From Phenylobacterium aquaticum (GTDB taxonomy: Bacteria > Pseudomonadota > Alphaproteobacteria > Caulobacterales > Caulobacteraceae): DNA of 64,000 nucleotides. Shown in pieces: positions 1-9,028 of the stretch (position 1 is the stretch's first letter; every line of letters begins with the position of its first letter). The DNA lies in contig NZ_JALDPT010000004.1 in the NCBI RefSeq assembly GCF_022695515.1, positions 1 through 64,000 on the forward strand. The letters run 5' to 3'. The notes under the pieces are model-generated. The model was not told the origin of the DNA, did no database searches, and saw nothing but the letters and a program-made list of their open reading frames with translations. The position numbers and the translations under genes were made by a program.

Positions 1-966
1 CTCGGGCGCGGGCTCCGGCGCGGCCGGTTCGGCGGCGCCGCCGCCGGACACGCGGGCGAGCAGGGCGTCGAGATCGAGCGGGGCCGAAGCCGAGGCCGCG
101 GCGCGCTCGTCATCCGTCATCTCGGCGGCTGGGGCGGCGTCGCCCGCGGCGTTCTCGTTGACGATGGTCAGGTCGCAATCGTCCTCGACGAATTCGAAGA
201 CCTCGTGGACCGCTTCATAGTCGCAGTCCGAGGTCAGGCGGATCGTCCAGCGCAGATAGGCGGTTTCCGCCGACAGCTGGTCGAGCGGGGGCAGGCTGGA
301 GTCGTCATAGACGACCTCGGTCTCGCCCAGCCGCGCCAGTTCGCGCAGCACCAGGCCGGCCTCGTTTGCCTTGCCGTACATTTCCGACTTCGGCGCGAAC
401 TCGATGCGCCAGACGTTCGGGCCGGCGGCGTCGGGCGCCGGAGCGTCCAGGGCCGGCGCGGGCGCGTCGAGCGACAGCTCGGCGGCGGGCGCGGCGCTGT
501 CGTCCTCGAGATCCATGGCGAAGGCCTGGGGCACGAAGCCGAAGTCCTCGTCGCCGCCCAGATCCTCTTCCTCCTCGCCCTCCTGGCCGATCAGGGCCTT
601 GAGTTCGCCGAGCATGCCGGAGGAGCGGGCCTCGTCGACCTTGCCGCCGTCGCGGGCGGCGTTCACGTGGTCGGCGAGGACGTCGAAGGCGCGAAGCAGG
701 GTCTTCGCGACCTCGTCGGTCAGGGCCATCTGGCCCGACCGGACTTCATCCATCACGGTTTCGAAGACGTGAGCGAAGCGGATCAGGTCCTCAAGACCAA
801 AGGCGCCAGCGCCGCCCTTGACCGAGTGAACCGCCCGGAACACCGCGTTGATGGTCTCGGAGTCGGCGTCGCCGGACTCCATGGCCAACAACCCCTGTTC
901 GGCGTCCGTCAGGAGCTCGTCGCATTCCTGAAAGAACGTCTGCTTGATGCTCTCGAACGGATCCAA
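1..966 (-). CDS. cheA: Chemotaxis histidine kinase CheA (N-terminal part, cut by window edge)
   Basis: CheA autophosphorylates and passes phosphate to CheY, coupling the MCP arrays to the flagellar motor. Only the first 322 codons are in the window; the catalytic part lies beyond base 1. The N-terminus is an Hpt (P1) domain: QTFFQECDELL near residues 9-19, then AVHSVKGGAGAFGL with phospho-acceptor His47. An acidic, Ala/Pro-rich linker and a second folded region (about residues 160-250) follow, then another Ala/Pro linker. I place the start at a TTG at 966 because it has a GGAGA about nine bases upstream and gives the usual distance to the Hpt His; the next in-frame ATG would delete part of the Hpt helix. 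It lies 30 bases after cheY and is the last visible gene of the operon. Confidence 0.93.
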   Translation of the reverse strand, partial: MDPFESIKQTFFQECDELLTDAEQGLLAMESGDADSETINAVFRAVHSVKGGAGAFGLEDLIRFAHVFETVMDEVRSGQMALTDEVAKTLLRAFDVLADHVNAARDGGKVDEARSSGMLGELKALIGQEGEEEEDLGGDEDFGFVPQAFAMDLEDDSAAPAAELSLDAPAPALDAPAPDAAGPNVWRIEFAPKSEMYGKANEAGLVLRELARLGETEVVYDDSSLPPLDQLSAETAYLRWTIRLTSDCDYEAVHEVFEFVEDDCDLTIVNENAAGDAAPAAEMTDDERAAASASAPLDLDALLARVSGGGAAEPAAPEPAPE

Positions 967-996
967 AGGAGCGCTCTCCGAAACGTATTGGAAGGT

Positions 997-1368
997 TTAG
1001 GCGGCGACCCGACGAACGGCGTCGACCAGCTTGACCGGATTGAAGGGCTTCACGATCCAGCCGGTGGCGCCGGCGGACCGGGCGCGTTCCTTCTTGGCCG
1101 CGTCGCTTTCGGTGGTCAGGACGAGGATCGGGGTCGCGCGGTGAGCCGGGCTGGCCCGGACCCCCTCGATCACGCCGAAGCCGTCGAGGCGCGGCATGTT
1201 GATGTCGGTGATCACGACATCGATCACGTCGCCGTTGGCCTGTAGGACCTCAAGGCCCTCCACGCCGTCCACGGCCTGAAGGACGCGGTAACCCGCCTCC
1301 ACCAGCGCGTGGTTCAGCATTTCCCGCATTGTGCGGCTATCGTCGATGGTCAGTACAGTCTTGCTCAC
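997..1368 (-). CDS. cheY: Chemotaxis response regulator CheY
   Basis: A single receiver domain of 123 residues with no output domain, the size of CheY. The acidic pair D9-D10, phospho-acceptor D55 (VITDINMP), T86 and K108 (VKPF) are all present. It should take phosphate from the downstream CheA and bind the flagellar switch. The start is a GTG whose bases overlap the stop of the STAS gene (GTGA), implying translational coupling; the reading frame is open further upstream but that part reads as shadow of the STAS gene. Confidence 0.93.
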   Translation of the reverse strand: MSKTVLTIDDSRTMREMLNHALVEAGYRVLQAVDGVEGLEVLQANGDVIDVVITDINMPRLDGFGVIEGVRASPAHRATPILVLTTESDAAKKERARSAGATGWIVKPFNPVKLVDAVRRVAA

Positions 1369-1679
1369 GAAAGTCCCCCTTCGGGCTCGCAATGAAGCTC
1401 GGGATTCCCGAACGCCGCCAGTTGTTCTGAAAACGCCAAAGACGGTTGATTCAGCGTTAAGACCACGCCGTCCTCCGCCCATATTTTCCGCGCCGACATC
1501 AGCACCTGAAGACACAGACCGCCGAGGCGCGTGACCTGAGATGCGTCTACGTCGAGCGGCCGTCCGCGCAGGGACATAAGCTCTGCGCGCAGAGGCTCGG
1601 CCGCTTGAAGATCAAGAATTGGCGCGAGGCTCACGGTCGTTGGACCTGCCGCCAGTGCGGCCGCCGGATCGTTCGACAT
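1365..1679 (-). CDS. STAS-domain protein of the chemotaxis operon
   Basis: A 104-residue protein made of one STAS (anti-sigma-factor-antagonist-like) domain: a beta strand (TTVSLAPILDLQAAEPL), then LDVDASQVTRLGGLCLQVLMSA, where the fold normally carries its conserved Asp/Ser switch region. STAS proteins of this type occur inside alphaproteobacterial che operons; their role is not well settled. The start ATG at 1679 overlaps the upstream MCP stop by one base (TGATG), and the stop overlaps the cheY start, so three genes are stitched together translationally. That suggests stoichiometric production with the receptor and CheY (inference). Confidence 0.82.
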   Translation of the reverse strand: MSNDPAAALAAGPTTVSLAPILDLQAAEPLRAELMSLRGRPLDVDASQVTRLGGLCLQVLMSARKIWAEDGVVLTLNQPSLAFSEQLAAFGNPELHCEPEGGLS

Positions 1680-2965
1680 CAAAATTCTTCCCATTCATCA
1701 GCACCTTGACGAGGCGCGGGTTGGCGAACGGCGGCCGATCCACGGTGGCCGACGGTCTTCAGGGCGGCTGCCGGCGCTTGGGCGCGGGGCGCCGGGCGGG
1801 AGCTGCGGGAGGGGGCGTTGGAGGTGCGGAAGGCGCTCATGCTGTCGCTCAGCGCCTCGGCCTCGCGCAGCAGATTGTGGCTGGCGGCGGTCGACTGCTC
1901 GACCATCGCCGCGTTCTGCTGCGTCACTTTGTCCATATCGTTAATCGCCGCATTCACCTGACCAAGACCTAGCGACTGCTCGCGGGACGAGGCGGCGATC
2001 TCGGTGATCAGCACCGAAATCTGATTCACCCGGCTGACCATGCGCTCCAGGGCCTCGCCTGTGCGGCCCACCAGCTGGGCGCCGTCGCCGACCTGGCGGC
2101 TGGAGGTGGAGATCAGCTCCTTGATCTCCTTGGCGGCCTGGGCGGAGCGCTGGGCCAGAGCCCGCACTTCGGAGGCCACGACCGCGAAACCCTTGCCGGC
2201 GTCCCCGGCCCGGGCCGCTTCCACCCCGGCGTTCAGGGCCAGCAGGTTGGTCTGGAAGGCGATCTCGTCGATCACCCCGATGATCTGGCCGATCTGGCTG
2301 GACGAGGCCTCGATGGCGCTCATGGCGTCGACCGCCTGGCGGACGGTCTCGTCGCTGCCCTGGGCGTCGGCGCGGGCGTCCTGGGCGGCGGCCTCCGCCT
2401 GGACGGCGCCCTCGGTGGCGCGCCGCACCGTGGCGGTGATCTGGTCGAGGGCGGCGGCGGTCTGCTCAAGGCTGGCGGCCTGTTTCTCGGTGCGCCGGGC
2501 CAGGTCGTCGGCCGCCTGGCTGATCTCGTCGGCGCCGGACCGGATGCCCTGGGCGTTGGCCACCACGCCGGCCATCACCTGCTCCAGGCCGGCCACCGCG
2601 TTGTTGAACTCGGTCTTCAGTCGTCCGTAGTCGGCGCTGAAATTCGCATTGATCCGGTGCGCCAGGTCGCCGCGGGACAGGGCGCTCAGGGCTTCCGAAA
2701 GGACGCTGATCGCCGCCTGCTGGTCGTCGGCCACCTTGGCCAGGGCGCTCTCGGCGGCGTCGCGGTCGCGGTTGGCGGCCTCGATGCGCCGGTCCGCCGC
2801 CGCCTGGCCGTCGCGCACCGCCTGGGCGATCAGGGCGAGGATCTCATCGGTCGCCTTGTCGCGACCGCCGGCCTTGACCCCGAAGCCCCGGGGCCAGCTC
2901 GCGGTCAGGGCCGCGCGAACGCGGGTCTCCAGAGCGGCGCTGTCGACGAAATCGGTCGTGCTCAT
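1679..2965 (-). CDS. Soluble methyl-accepting chemotaxis protein
   Basis: A 428-residue chemoreceptor. I see no transmembrane segment; the N-terminal 110 residues are an Ala-rich, probably coiled-coil stretch, followed by a HAMP-like segment ([12 protein letters not shown]) and the long signalling helices. The kinase-contact tip is intact ([23 protein letters not shown], then [17 protein letters not shown]). The tail ends in DEWEEF, resembling the C-terminal CheR/CheB-docking pentapeptide of other MCPs. It probably senses a cytoplasmic signal. It lies 40 bases after the membrane MCP and overlaps the STAS gene by one base. Confidence 0.92.
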   Translation of the reverse strand: MSTTDFVDSAALETRVRAALTASWPRGFGVKAGGRDKATDEILALIAQAVRDGQAAADRRIEAANRDRDAAESALAKVADDQQAAISVLSEALSALSRGDLAHRINANFSADYGRLKTEFNNAVAGLEQVMAGVVANAQGIRSGADEISQAADDLARRTEKQAASLEQTAAALDQITATVRRATEGAVQAEAAAQDARADAQGSDETVRQAVDAMSAIEASSSQIGQIIGVIDEIAFQTNLLALNAGVEAARAGDAGKGFAVVASEVRALAQRSAQAAKEIKELISTSSRQVGDGAQLVGRTGEALERMVSRVNQISVLITEIAASSREQSLGLGQVNAAINDMDKVTQQNAAMVEQSTAASHNLLREAEALSDSMSAFRTSNAPSRSSRPAPRAQAPAAALKTVGHRGSAAVRQPAPRQGADEWEEF

Positions 2966-3005
2966 GAGGTCTGTCCGGAGGCGAAAGCGTACTTGGTCAT
3001 AGGGT

Positions 3006-4702
3006 TCAGAATTCCTCCCAGTCGTCGGCCGGGGCGGTAGGCTTCAGCATGGCGGCCACGACGCCGCGGGTCACCGCGCGCTTCTGGGCGTAATCGGCCA
3101 TGACCGTGGAGTGTCCGACCGTCGGGGCGGCGGCCTGGGCGGGCTGTTCGACACGGAAGCGGGCCACGGCGTCGGCCAGGCCCTCGGCCTCTTTGGCGAG
3201 CGCATGGCTCGCGGCGGTCGATTCCTCGACCATGGCGGCGTTCTGCTGGGTCACCTGGTCCATGTGATTGACCGCCTGGTTGACCTGGCCGAGGCTCACA
3301 GACTGTTCCTGGGTCGAGGCGGCGATCTCGCCCACCAGGGCCTCGATCTCGGCCACGCGGTCGACGATCCGTTGCAGGGCCCGGCCGGTCTCGCCCACCA
3401 GGCGGACGCCGGCCTCGACCTGGGCGCCGGAGGCGCCGACCAGGCTCTTGATCTCCTTGGCGGCGTCGGCCGAGCGCTGGGCCAGCGCCCGCACCTCGGC
3501 GGCGACCACGGCGAAACCCTTGCCGGCCTCGCCCGCGCGGCGGCTTCGACGCCGGCGTTCAGGGCCAGCAGATTGGTCTGGAAGGCGATCTCATCGATCA
3601 CGCCGATGATCTGGCCGATCTGGCTGGACGAGGTCTCGATCTCGCTCATCGCCTCGACGGCCTGGCGCACGACCTCGCCCGAGGTCTGGGCGTCGCCGCG
3701 GGCGGCCAGCACCACGTCGGAGCAGGCTTCGGCGCCCGAGGCGGTCTTGCGGACGGTGGAGGTGATCTGGTCCAGGGCCGCGGCGGTCTCTTCCAGGCTT
3801 GCCGCCTGGCGCTCGGTGCGGCGGGCCAGGTCGTCGGCGGCGACCGACATCTGTCCGGCCCCGCTGCGGATCGCCGAGGCCGCGGCGATGATGTCGGTGA
3901 GCGCGCCGGACAGGCGGCCGATCGCACCATTGAAGTCGGCGCGCAGCTGCTCGTATTCCGGCGGGAAGGTCTCGGCGATCTGGCAGCTCATGTCGCCCTG
4001 GGCCAGCCGGCCCAGAGCCTGGGCCAGGCCGTTGACGACGCTCAGCCGCTCTTCCTCGACGAAGAACTGCAGGGACTGGCGTTCCTCGGCGGCATGGGAT
4101 TCGGCGAAGCGCGCGACGTCGGCGGCCTCACGGGCCTCTTCGGCCTCGCGCTGGGCCTCGCGGCTCTGGCGCAGATTGTCGGCGGCGCGATCGAACATCT
4201 GGGCGACGCTGCGCGATCCCCACATCAGGGCCGCGGCCTCGATCACCAGGATGACGGCGTGGATCATCACCCGGCGCAGGTCGCCGCCGTCCGGGAACAC
4301 CGCGGCCGGCAGGACGAAGCTGAGGATCAGGTGGTGGGCGGCGACCGCCACGGCGGCGGCGGCGACGGCGGTCCAGTCGCAATAGATGATCAGGCTGGCC
4401 AGGGCGGCGAAATAGGCCATGTGCAGGTCGATCTGCCAGGCGTGGCCGGCATGGCCGCCCACCAGCAGGGAGACTGACCCCATCAGGGCCACGGCCACGG
4501 ACATGCGGGTCGCGGGACCGCCGGCCTTGATCCGGTGGATGGCCGTGGCGGCCGCGGCCAGGCCGGCGGCGCCGAGCCCGGTCAGCATCCACGGGCCCTG
4601 GGCGACGAAGGTGGCCAGCCCGATCACCGGCGCGGCGGTCCACAGGGCGCCCAGAAGCACCCGGTCCCCGAAACGTCGCTGATCGGCGAGGCTGTCGAAC
4701 AT
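3006..4702 (-). pseudogene. Membrane methyl-accepting chemotaxis protein (one frameshift, probably an intact gene)
   Basis: A chemoreceptor with about six N-terminal membrane segments (roughly residues 15-165, including [19 protein letters not shown]), a coiled linker, HAMP-like region and signalling domain. Reading breaks inside the kinase-contact tip after NAGVEAA at about 3537-3543. The sequence then continues in another frame as [17 protein letters not shown] to a DDWEEF tail at 3006. The neighbouring MCP reads straight through the same motif, and one extra C in the coding strand (CC to CCC) restores it. The total length is one short of a multiple of three. The start is ATG 4702; a GTG at 4723 overlapping the upstream gene is possible. 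Either a recent frameshift or a base missing from the sequence, the latter more likely. Confidence 0.85.
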
Positions 4703-4710
4703 CTGCGGGG

Positions 4711-5049
4711 TCAGGCTCCGCACAGCCGGGCGAGGCCGGCGTCGAGCGCGACGAGGGCCCCGGCGGCCCGCAGCCGCGGCGCGGCCGGGCCGGAGGCCGA
4801 ATGGATGATCACGATGAAGGGGGCGCCGCCGACGGCCACCACCCCGCCTGCCTGGCTGGCGGCGTCAAGCACCGCCGACCGGCTCCACCAGGGCGGAAAC
4901 ACCCCGGCCGCGGTCGCGGCGTCGCGGGCTCCGGCCTGGGCGACGGCGGCGATGGACAGGGCGACCAGACCGATCAGGGCGGCAGGCAGCCACGCCAGCG
5001 GCTCCTGACGCTCAGGCCTGGTCTGAAGTTCTCCGATCGCCACCCGCAT
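4711..5049 (-). CDS. Small membrane protein of unknown function at the head of the che operon
   Basis: About 112 residues. One N-terminal hydrophobic helix ([19 protein letters not shown]) is followed by a compact region containing FPPWWS and [10 protein letters not shown], ending in LARLCGA. I do not recognise a named family, although proteins of this shape, one membrane helix plus a short exported domain, are familiar from Caulobacterales. It is the first gene of the minus-strand run and nearly abuts the membrane MCP. I chose the ATG at 5049, preceded by a GGACGGG; a GTG at 5100 would add 17 residues. Confidence 0.6.
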   Translation of the reverse strand: MRVAIGELQTRPERQEPLAWLPAALIGLVALSIAAVAQAGARDAATAAGVFPPWWSRSAVLDAASQAGGVVAVGGAPFIVIIHSASGPAAPRLRAAGALVALDAGLARLCGA

Positions 5050-5155
5050 GTCCCGTCCGCGCAACGCGTTCGCGTCGGCCTCAGGCCGCGGTCTGGACAC
5101 AGACGCGGATCACCGGGGCGACGCGTCCGGGAGGGTGGCGCATGGGCCTTGAAGA

Positions 5156-5232
5156 AATGGTTACCGGAGCTCTGGCGTAGGCGCGCCAGTCCCTTGGATT
5201 CTGGGCGATTCCAGCGCCCTCAATGGTTACCG
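5156..5232. repeat. Two copies of an 11-bp repeat in the divergent che/acyl-CoA dehydrogenase promoter region
   Basis: AATGGTTACCG occurs at 5156-5166 and again at 5222-5232, 66 bases apart, both followed closely by GAGCT. GGTTACC is nearly self-complementary. They lie in the 340-base gap between the divergent che operon and the acyl-CoA dehydrogenase pair, where promoters for both must lie. This may be a regulator binding pair; no identity can be assigned. I see nothing else distinctive in 5050-5390 apart from a GGGAGG ribosome site just before 5391. Confidence 0.35.
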
Positions 5233-5390
5233 CGAGCTAGGGTTAAGCCGCGACCGAACGTCGCGCATCGCGCGGCCGCCGGGCCCCGTCCTCCAGCCGC
5301 GCAGATTCCCGGCCCGCTTTCCCTCGGGTCAGACTTGCGCTGGGTCCGGCGGAGTGGTCGCCTGGGGCCAAACACCGGGAGGAAACCGCC

Positions 5391-6584
5391 ATGGACCTGA
5401 GGCTCACGCCCGAGATGGAGGCCTTTCGCGCCGAGGTGCGCGGCTTCCTCGAGGCTCATCGCGACCACTATGCGCAAGGCGCCGGGGCCGATCGCCCCCG
5501 CGAGGCGGCGCTCGCCTGGCAGCGGCTGCTGATCGATCACGGCTACGCCGCGCGCACCATCCCCAAGGCCTATGGCGGATACGGCGCCGAACCCGACATC
5601 CTGAAGACCCGGATCATCTCCGAGGAGTTTAACCGGGCCGGCGCGCCGCGCGGCTTCGCCAACCAGGGCATTTCGATGCTGGTGCCGACCCTGCTGGAGG
5701 TGGGCTCCGAGGAGCAGAAGACCCGCTGGATCGGCCCCACCCTGCGGGGCGAGGTGGTCTGGTGCCAGGGCTATTCCGAGCCGGGCGCGGGCTCTGACCT
5801 CGCCTCACTGCAGACCAAGGCGGTAGAGGACGGCGACGACTTCCTGATCCAGGGGTCCAAGATCTGGACCTCGACCGCGGCCCAGGCCGACATGATCTTC
5901 TGCCTGGTGCGCACCGAGCCGGACGCCCCCAAGCATGACGGCATCTCCTACCTGCTGTTCTCGATGAAGACGCCGGGGATCGAGGTGCGGCCGCTGAAGA
6001 CCATGACCGGCTCGGCCGAGTTCAATGAGGTGTTCTTCACCGATGTCCGGGTGCCCAAGAGCGCTGTGGTCGGCGGGCGCGGACGCGGCTGGTTCGTGGC
6101 CAATGCGACGCTCAAGCACGAGCGCGGCATGCTGGGCGATCCCAACGCCACCGAGGCCAGGCTGGGCCAGCTGATCGAGCTGATGAAGACTGAGACGATC
6201 GACGGTCGCCGGCTGATCGACGACCCGGTGTTCTGCGACCGGCTGATGGCGCTGCAGTCCCGCGTCCTGGCCATGAAGTTCAACGGCCTGCGCACCCTGA
6301 CCAGCGCGCTGCGCGGCGAGGCGCCGGGCATGGCGGGGCTGGTGGTCAAGCTGCAGGGCTGCGAGCTGAACCATCAGATCGCGGCGCTGGCCATCGACGC
6401 GCTCGGCGAACTGGGCGTGCTCTATGAGGACGGCCCCCACCTGCGCGCCAAGGGCTCGTGGCAGTGGAACTACATGTTCGACCTGGGCCTGATCATCGGC
6501 GGCGGCACCGCCCAGATCCAGAAGAACATCATCTCCGAGCGGGGCCTCGGCATGCCGCGCGAACCCAAGCTGGCCAAGGCCTGA
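5391..6584 (+). CDS. Acyl-CoA dehydrogenase (first of a pair)
   Basis: A 397-residue FAD enzyme that introduces a double bond alpha-beta in acyl-CoA thioesters. The fold is complete: N-terminal helices with ARTIPKAYGGYG, the middle-domain signature YSEPGAGSDLASLQT, a DVRVPKSAVVG loop, and a C-terminal helical domain ending in GLGMPREPKLAKA. A GGGAGGAAA ribosome site precedes the ATG. The next gene is also an acyl-CoA dehydrogenase, eight bases on. Such tandem unequal pairs form alpha2-beta2 enzymes in sterol and other branched-substrate catabolism; this copy carries the better-preserved signature. Substrate unknown. Confidence 0.9.
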   Translation: MDLRLTPEMEAFRAEVRGFLEAHRDHYAQGAGADRPREAALAWQRLLIDHGYAARTIPKAYGGYGAEPDILKTRIISEEFNRAGAPRGFANQGISMLVPTLLEVGSEEQKTRWIGPTLRGEVVWCQGYSEPGAGSDLASLQTKAVEDGDDFLIQGSKIWTSTAAQADMIFCLVRTEPDAPKHDGISYLLFSMKTPGIEVRPLKTMTGSAEFNEVFFTDVRVPKSAVVGGRGRGWFVANATLKHERGMLGDPNATEARLGQLIELMKTETIDGRRLIDDPVFCDRLMALQSRVLAMKFNGLRTLTSALRGEAPGMAGLVVKLQGCELNHQIAALAIDALGELGVLYEDGPHLRAKGSWQWNYMFDLGLIIGGGTAQIQKNIISERGLGMPREPKLAKA

Positions 6585-6592
6585 GGACCGAC

Positions 6593-7678
6593 ATGGATTT
6601 CTCGATCACCTCCGACCAGAAGCTGATGCAAGACAGCCTCAGCCGCACGCTCGCCGACGCCAGTCCGCTCGACCGGGTCCGCGCCTATGCCGGCGATGTG
6701 AGCGACCAGGGCGCCGACGTCTGGGCCGCCCTGCGCGACTTCGGCCTGCCCGGCGTGCTGATCCCGGAACAGTTCGGCGGCCTGGGCCTGAAGCTGCTCG
6801 ATGCGGCCCTGGCGGCCGAGGCCATGGGCCGGGCCGTGGCGCCGGTCCCGTTCCTGGGCGCCTGCGCGCTTGCGCCCCTGGCCCTGATGCGGGCGGGATC
6901 GGCCGATCAGCAGACCGAATGGCTGCCCGCCATGGCCTCTGGCGAGGTCCAGGGCGCTGTGGCGATCTCCGAGCCCATCGCCGGGGCGCGGGACGGGGCG
7001 GGCGTCATGGCGTCGGGCGGCCGGCTCACCGGCAAGGCCCTATTCGTCGAGGGCGGGCTGACGGCCGGCCTGATCGTCGCGGCCGACAAGACCGGCGGCC
7101 TGCACCTGGTCCGCGGCGCGGCCAAGGGGCTGGGCCGCTCGGCCATGACCAGCATCGACCAGACCCGACGCCTGGCGGAACTGACCTTTGACAATGTCGA
7201 GGCCGAGCCCCTGGCCGGCGGCCCCGGCGCGCTGGACGCCCTGCGCGACGCCGGCTGGACCCTGCTGGCGGCCGATGCGCTGGGGGCCGGCGACGTCATG
7301 CTGGAGAAGGCCGTCGCCTATGCGCAGGAGCGCAAGCAGTTCGGCCGGGTGATCGGCTCCTTCCAGGCGGTCAAGCACATGTGCGCCGAGATGGCCGCCG
7401 AGCTGGAGCCCTGCCGGGCGCTCGTCTGGTACGCCGCCTACGCCTTCGACGAGGCGCCCGACGAGGCCTCGCTCACCGCCGCCCACGCCAAGGCCCACAC
7501 GTCCGAGGTCGGCCGCTTCGTGGCCCGCACGGCGACCGAGGTGCATGGCGGCATGGGCATCACCGACCTGCTGGGCCTGCACTTCTGGTTCAAGCGGATC
7601 GGGCTCGATCGCCAGCTGCTGGGCGGGCCGGAGCGCGTTCGCGCGATCGCGGCGCGGATTCAGGGGCTGGCGGCGTAA
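6593..7678 (+). CDS. Acyl-CoA dehydrogenase (second, divergent partner)
   Basis: A 361-residue acyl-CoA dehydrogenase-like protein. It keeps LIPEQFGGLGL, RKQFGRVIGSFQAVKH and the C-terminal EVHGGMGIT block. The middle-domain FAD signature is degraded: SEPIAGARDG stands where the first gene has SEPGAGSD. Shorter length and a weakened signature fit the second subunit of a heteromeric dehydrogenase. I start it at ATG 6593, eight bases after the first gene's stop with GAGGA upstream; the frame is open earlier but reads as shadow of the first gene. Confidence 0.88.
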   Translation: MDFSITSDQKLMQDSLSRTLADASPLDRVRAYAGDVSDQGADVWAALRDFGLPGVLIPEQFGGLGLKLLDAALAAEAMGRAVAPVPFLGACALAPLALMRAGSADQQTEWLPAMASGEVQGAVAISEPIAGARDGAGVMASGGRLTGKALFVEGGLTAGLIVAADKTGGLHLVRGAAKGLGRSAMTSIDQTRRLAELTFDNVEAEPLAGGPGALDALRDAGWTLLAADALGAGDVMLEKAVAYAQERKQFGRVIGSFQAVKHMCAEMAAELEPCRALVWYAAYAFDEAPDEASLTAAHAKAHTSEVGRFVARTATEVHGGMGITDLLGLHFWFKRIGLDRQLLGGPERVRAIAARIQGLAA

Positions 7679-7688
7679 GGCGCGCGCC

Positions 7689-8189
7689 TCAGCGCCCGGT
7701 CCAGCAGGACGCCACGTAGACCGCCAGGATAGCCGCCATGAACAGGTCGCTGACCATGGCGATCGTCTCGTTCCGCAGGCGGCCCCGCTCGGCCAAATGC
7801 CGGATCCCCGCGACGCCGTAAAAGATCCCGGCTGAGATGGCGACGGGCAGAACGAAGCTCGGGAAGGCGATCGACAACAGGCCCACGACCCCGCTCGCGA
7901 CATTCGCCACGCCCAGCTCCCGCACCAGGGGCAAGGCCTCCTCGCTGGTCATGTGGAAGATCTCCTTCGCCGTGAACGCGGGCTGGAAGACCTGGCGCAG
8001 TCCGGCGAGCGCAAGCCGGACGCCGACGCCCCAGAAGACGAACCAGCGACCGGCCAGCAACATCAGGGCCGTGCCCGGATTCGCGGCGTGCTCAAGGAAG
8101 ATGGAGACCGCAGGCAGCAGGAACATCGTCAGGGCGACGACGGCGAGATACATTGTGATCGACCCCCAGAGCTTTCGATCCGAGCTCAA
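7689..8189 (-). CDS. DUF6790-like four-helix membrane protein
   Basis: About 166 residues with four hydrophobic segments: YLAVVALTMFLLPAVSIFL, MLLAGRWFVFWGVGVRLAL, VVGLLSIAFPSFVLPVAIS and MAAILAVYVASCW. The block LRQVFQPAFTAKEIF, followed by LPLVRELGVANV, matches my recollection of the DUF6790 family of small inner-membrane proteins of unknown role. It is transcribed convergently with the acyl-CoA dehydrogenases. ATG 8189 is used; M13 at 8153, at the start of the first helix, is an alternative. Confidence 0.7.
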   Translation of the reverse strand: MSSDRKLWGSITMYLAVVALTMFLLPAVSIFLEHAANPGTALMLLAGRWFVFWGVGVRLALAGLRQVFQPAFTAKEIFHMTSEEALPLVRELGVANVASGVVGLLSIAFPSFVLPVAISAGIFYGVAGIRHLAERGRLRNETIAMVSDLFMAAILAVYVASCWTGR

Positions 8190-8249
8190 AGCATAGCTTC
8201 AGCCCGCGCCGAGAACCACCCGGCGGGCTTGTCGACAGGAGAGGACGCC

Positions 8250-8546
8250 ATGAGCTGCACCCACGGCGCATTCCTCAAGGCCGTCACGCCTTCGGCGGAT
8301 GGTTGCGAGGAGTGCCTGAAGATCGGCGCGCGCTGGGTGCATCTGCGGCTGTGCCGCGAATGCGGCCATGTGGGCTGCTGCGATGACTCGCCCAACACCC
8401 ACGCCACAAAGCACTTCCGCGCCACCGGCCACCCGATCATGGAGACCTATGATCCGCCGGACGGCTGGGGCTGGTGCTATGTCGACGAGGTCATGCTCGA
8501 CCTGTCCGACGACCAGACCCCGCACCTGCCGGGGGGACGCTACTAG
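8250..8546 (+). CDS. UBP-type zinc-finger protein
   Basis: A 98-residue stand-alone ZnF-UBP domain. The zinc-ligand set is visible: C3, H5, C19, C22, C35, C38, C43, H51, H55 and H61, in the family spacing (CxH, CxxC, CxxCGxxGC, HxxxH). The domain binds the C-terminal Gly-Gly of ubiquitin in eukaryotes; the bacterial ligand is not established. An AGGAGAGG ribosome site precedes ATG 8250. Its last codon overlaps the convergent GNAT gene by a few bases. Confidence 0.88.
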   Translation: MSCTHGAFLKAVTPSADGCEECLKIGARWVHLRLCRECGHVGCCDDSPNTHATKHFRATGHPIMETYDPPDGWGWCYVDEVMLDLSDDQTPHLPGGRY

Positions 8547-8857
8547 GGCGTCACCAGGCCCGCGCGCATCGACGGATGCACCAGCTCGTGCAGCTCCGGC
8601 CGCTTGGCGATGTAGGCGTGGAAGAACGGGCAGGTCGGCTTGACCAGCAGATGGAGCTCGCGCGCATAGGCCAGGCCCGCCTGGACCAGCTGGCCGCCCA
8701 CGCCCTTGCCGGCGAAGGCCTCGGGCACCACGGTGTGCGGGAAGACGATGGCGTCGGGCTCCAGCCGATACTCGGCGAACGCGGTCTCGTCGCCCAGGCG
8801 GACCTCGAAACGATGCGCGGCCTGGTTGTTGATCACGTTCAGCGAAGCGTCGGTCAT
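8543..8857 (-). CDS. Small GNAT-family N-acetyltransferase
   Basis: A 104-residue compact acetyltransferase of the Gcn5-related YidJ/GNAT_acetyltr_2 type. The beta-strand HTVVPEAF is followed by the acetyl-CoA pyrophosphate loop AGKGVGGQLV, then LVKPTCPFFHAYIAKRPE typical of this subfamily. The substrate is unknown. The start ATG 8857 is preceded by an AAGG; the open frame extends far upstream but overlaps other genes antisense and is not coding there. Confidence 0.85.
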   Translation of the reverse strand: MTDASLNVINNQAAHRFEVRLGDETAFAEYRLEPDAIVFPHTVVPEAFAGKGVGGQLVQAGLAYARELHLLVKPTCPFFHAYIAKRPELHELVHPSMRAGLVTP

Positions 8858-9028
8858 GGGCGGTCCCTTACAAGGAAAGGCGGACGAGAGCATGCCGGGC
8901 GCGTCCAGGCCAGCCCGGATTCGGTTGGCTGAACGCTCATTGCGGCAAGGTTTCAAATCCGAAGAGTCGCCGACATTCCCCTGGCGCCGCCATGTGCGAA
9001 GACCGCATCGACGACTGGAGAGATGTCG

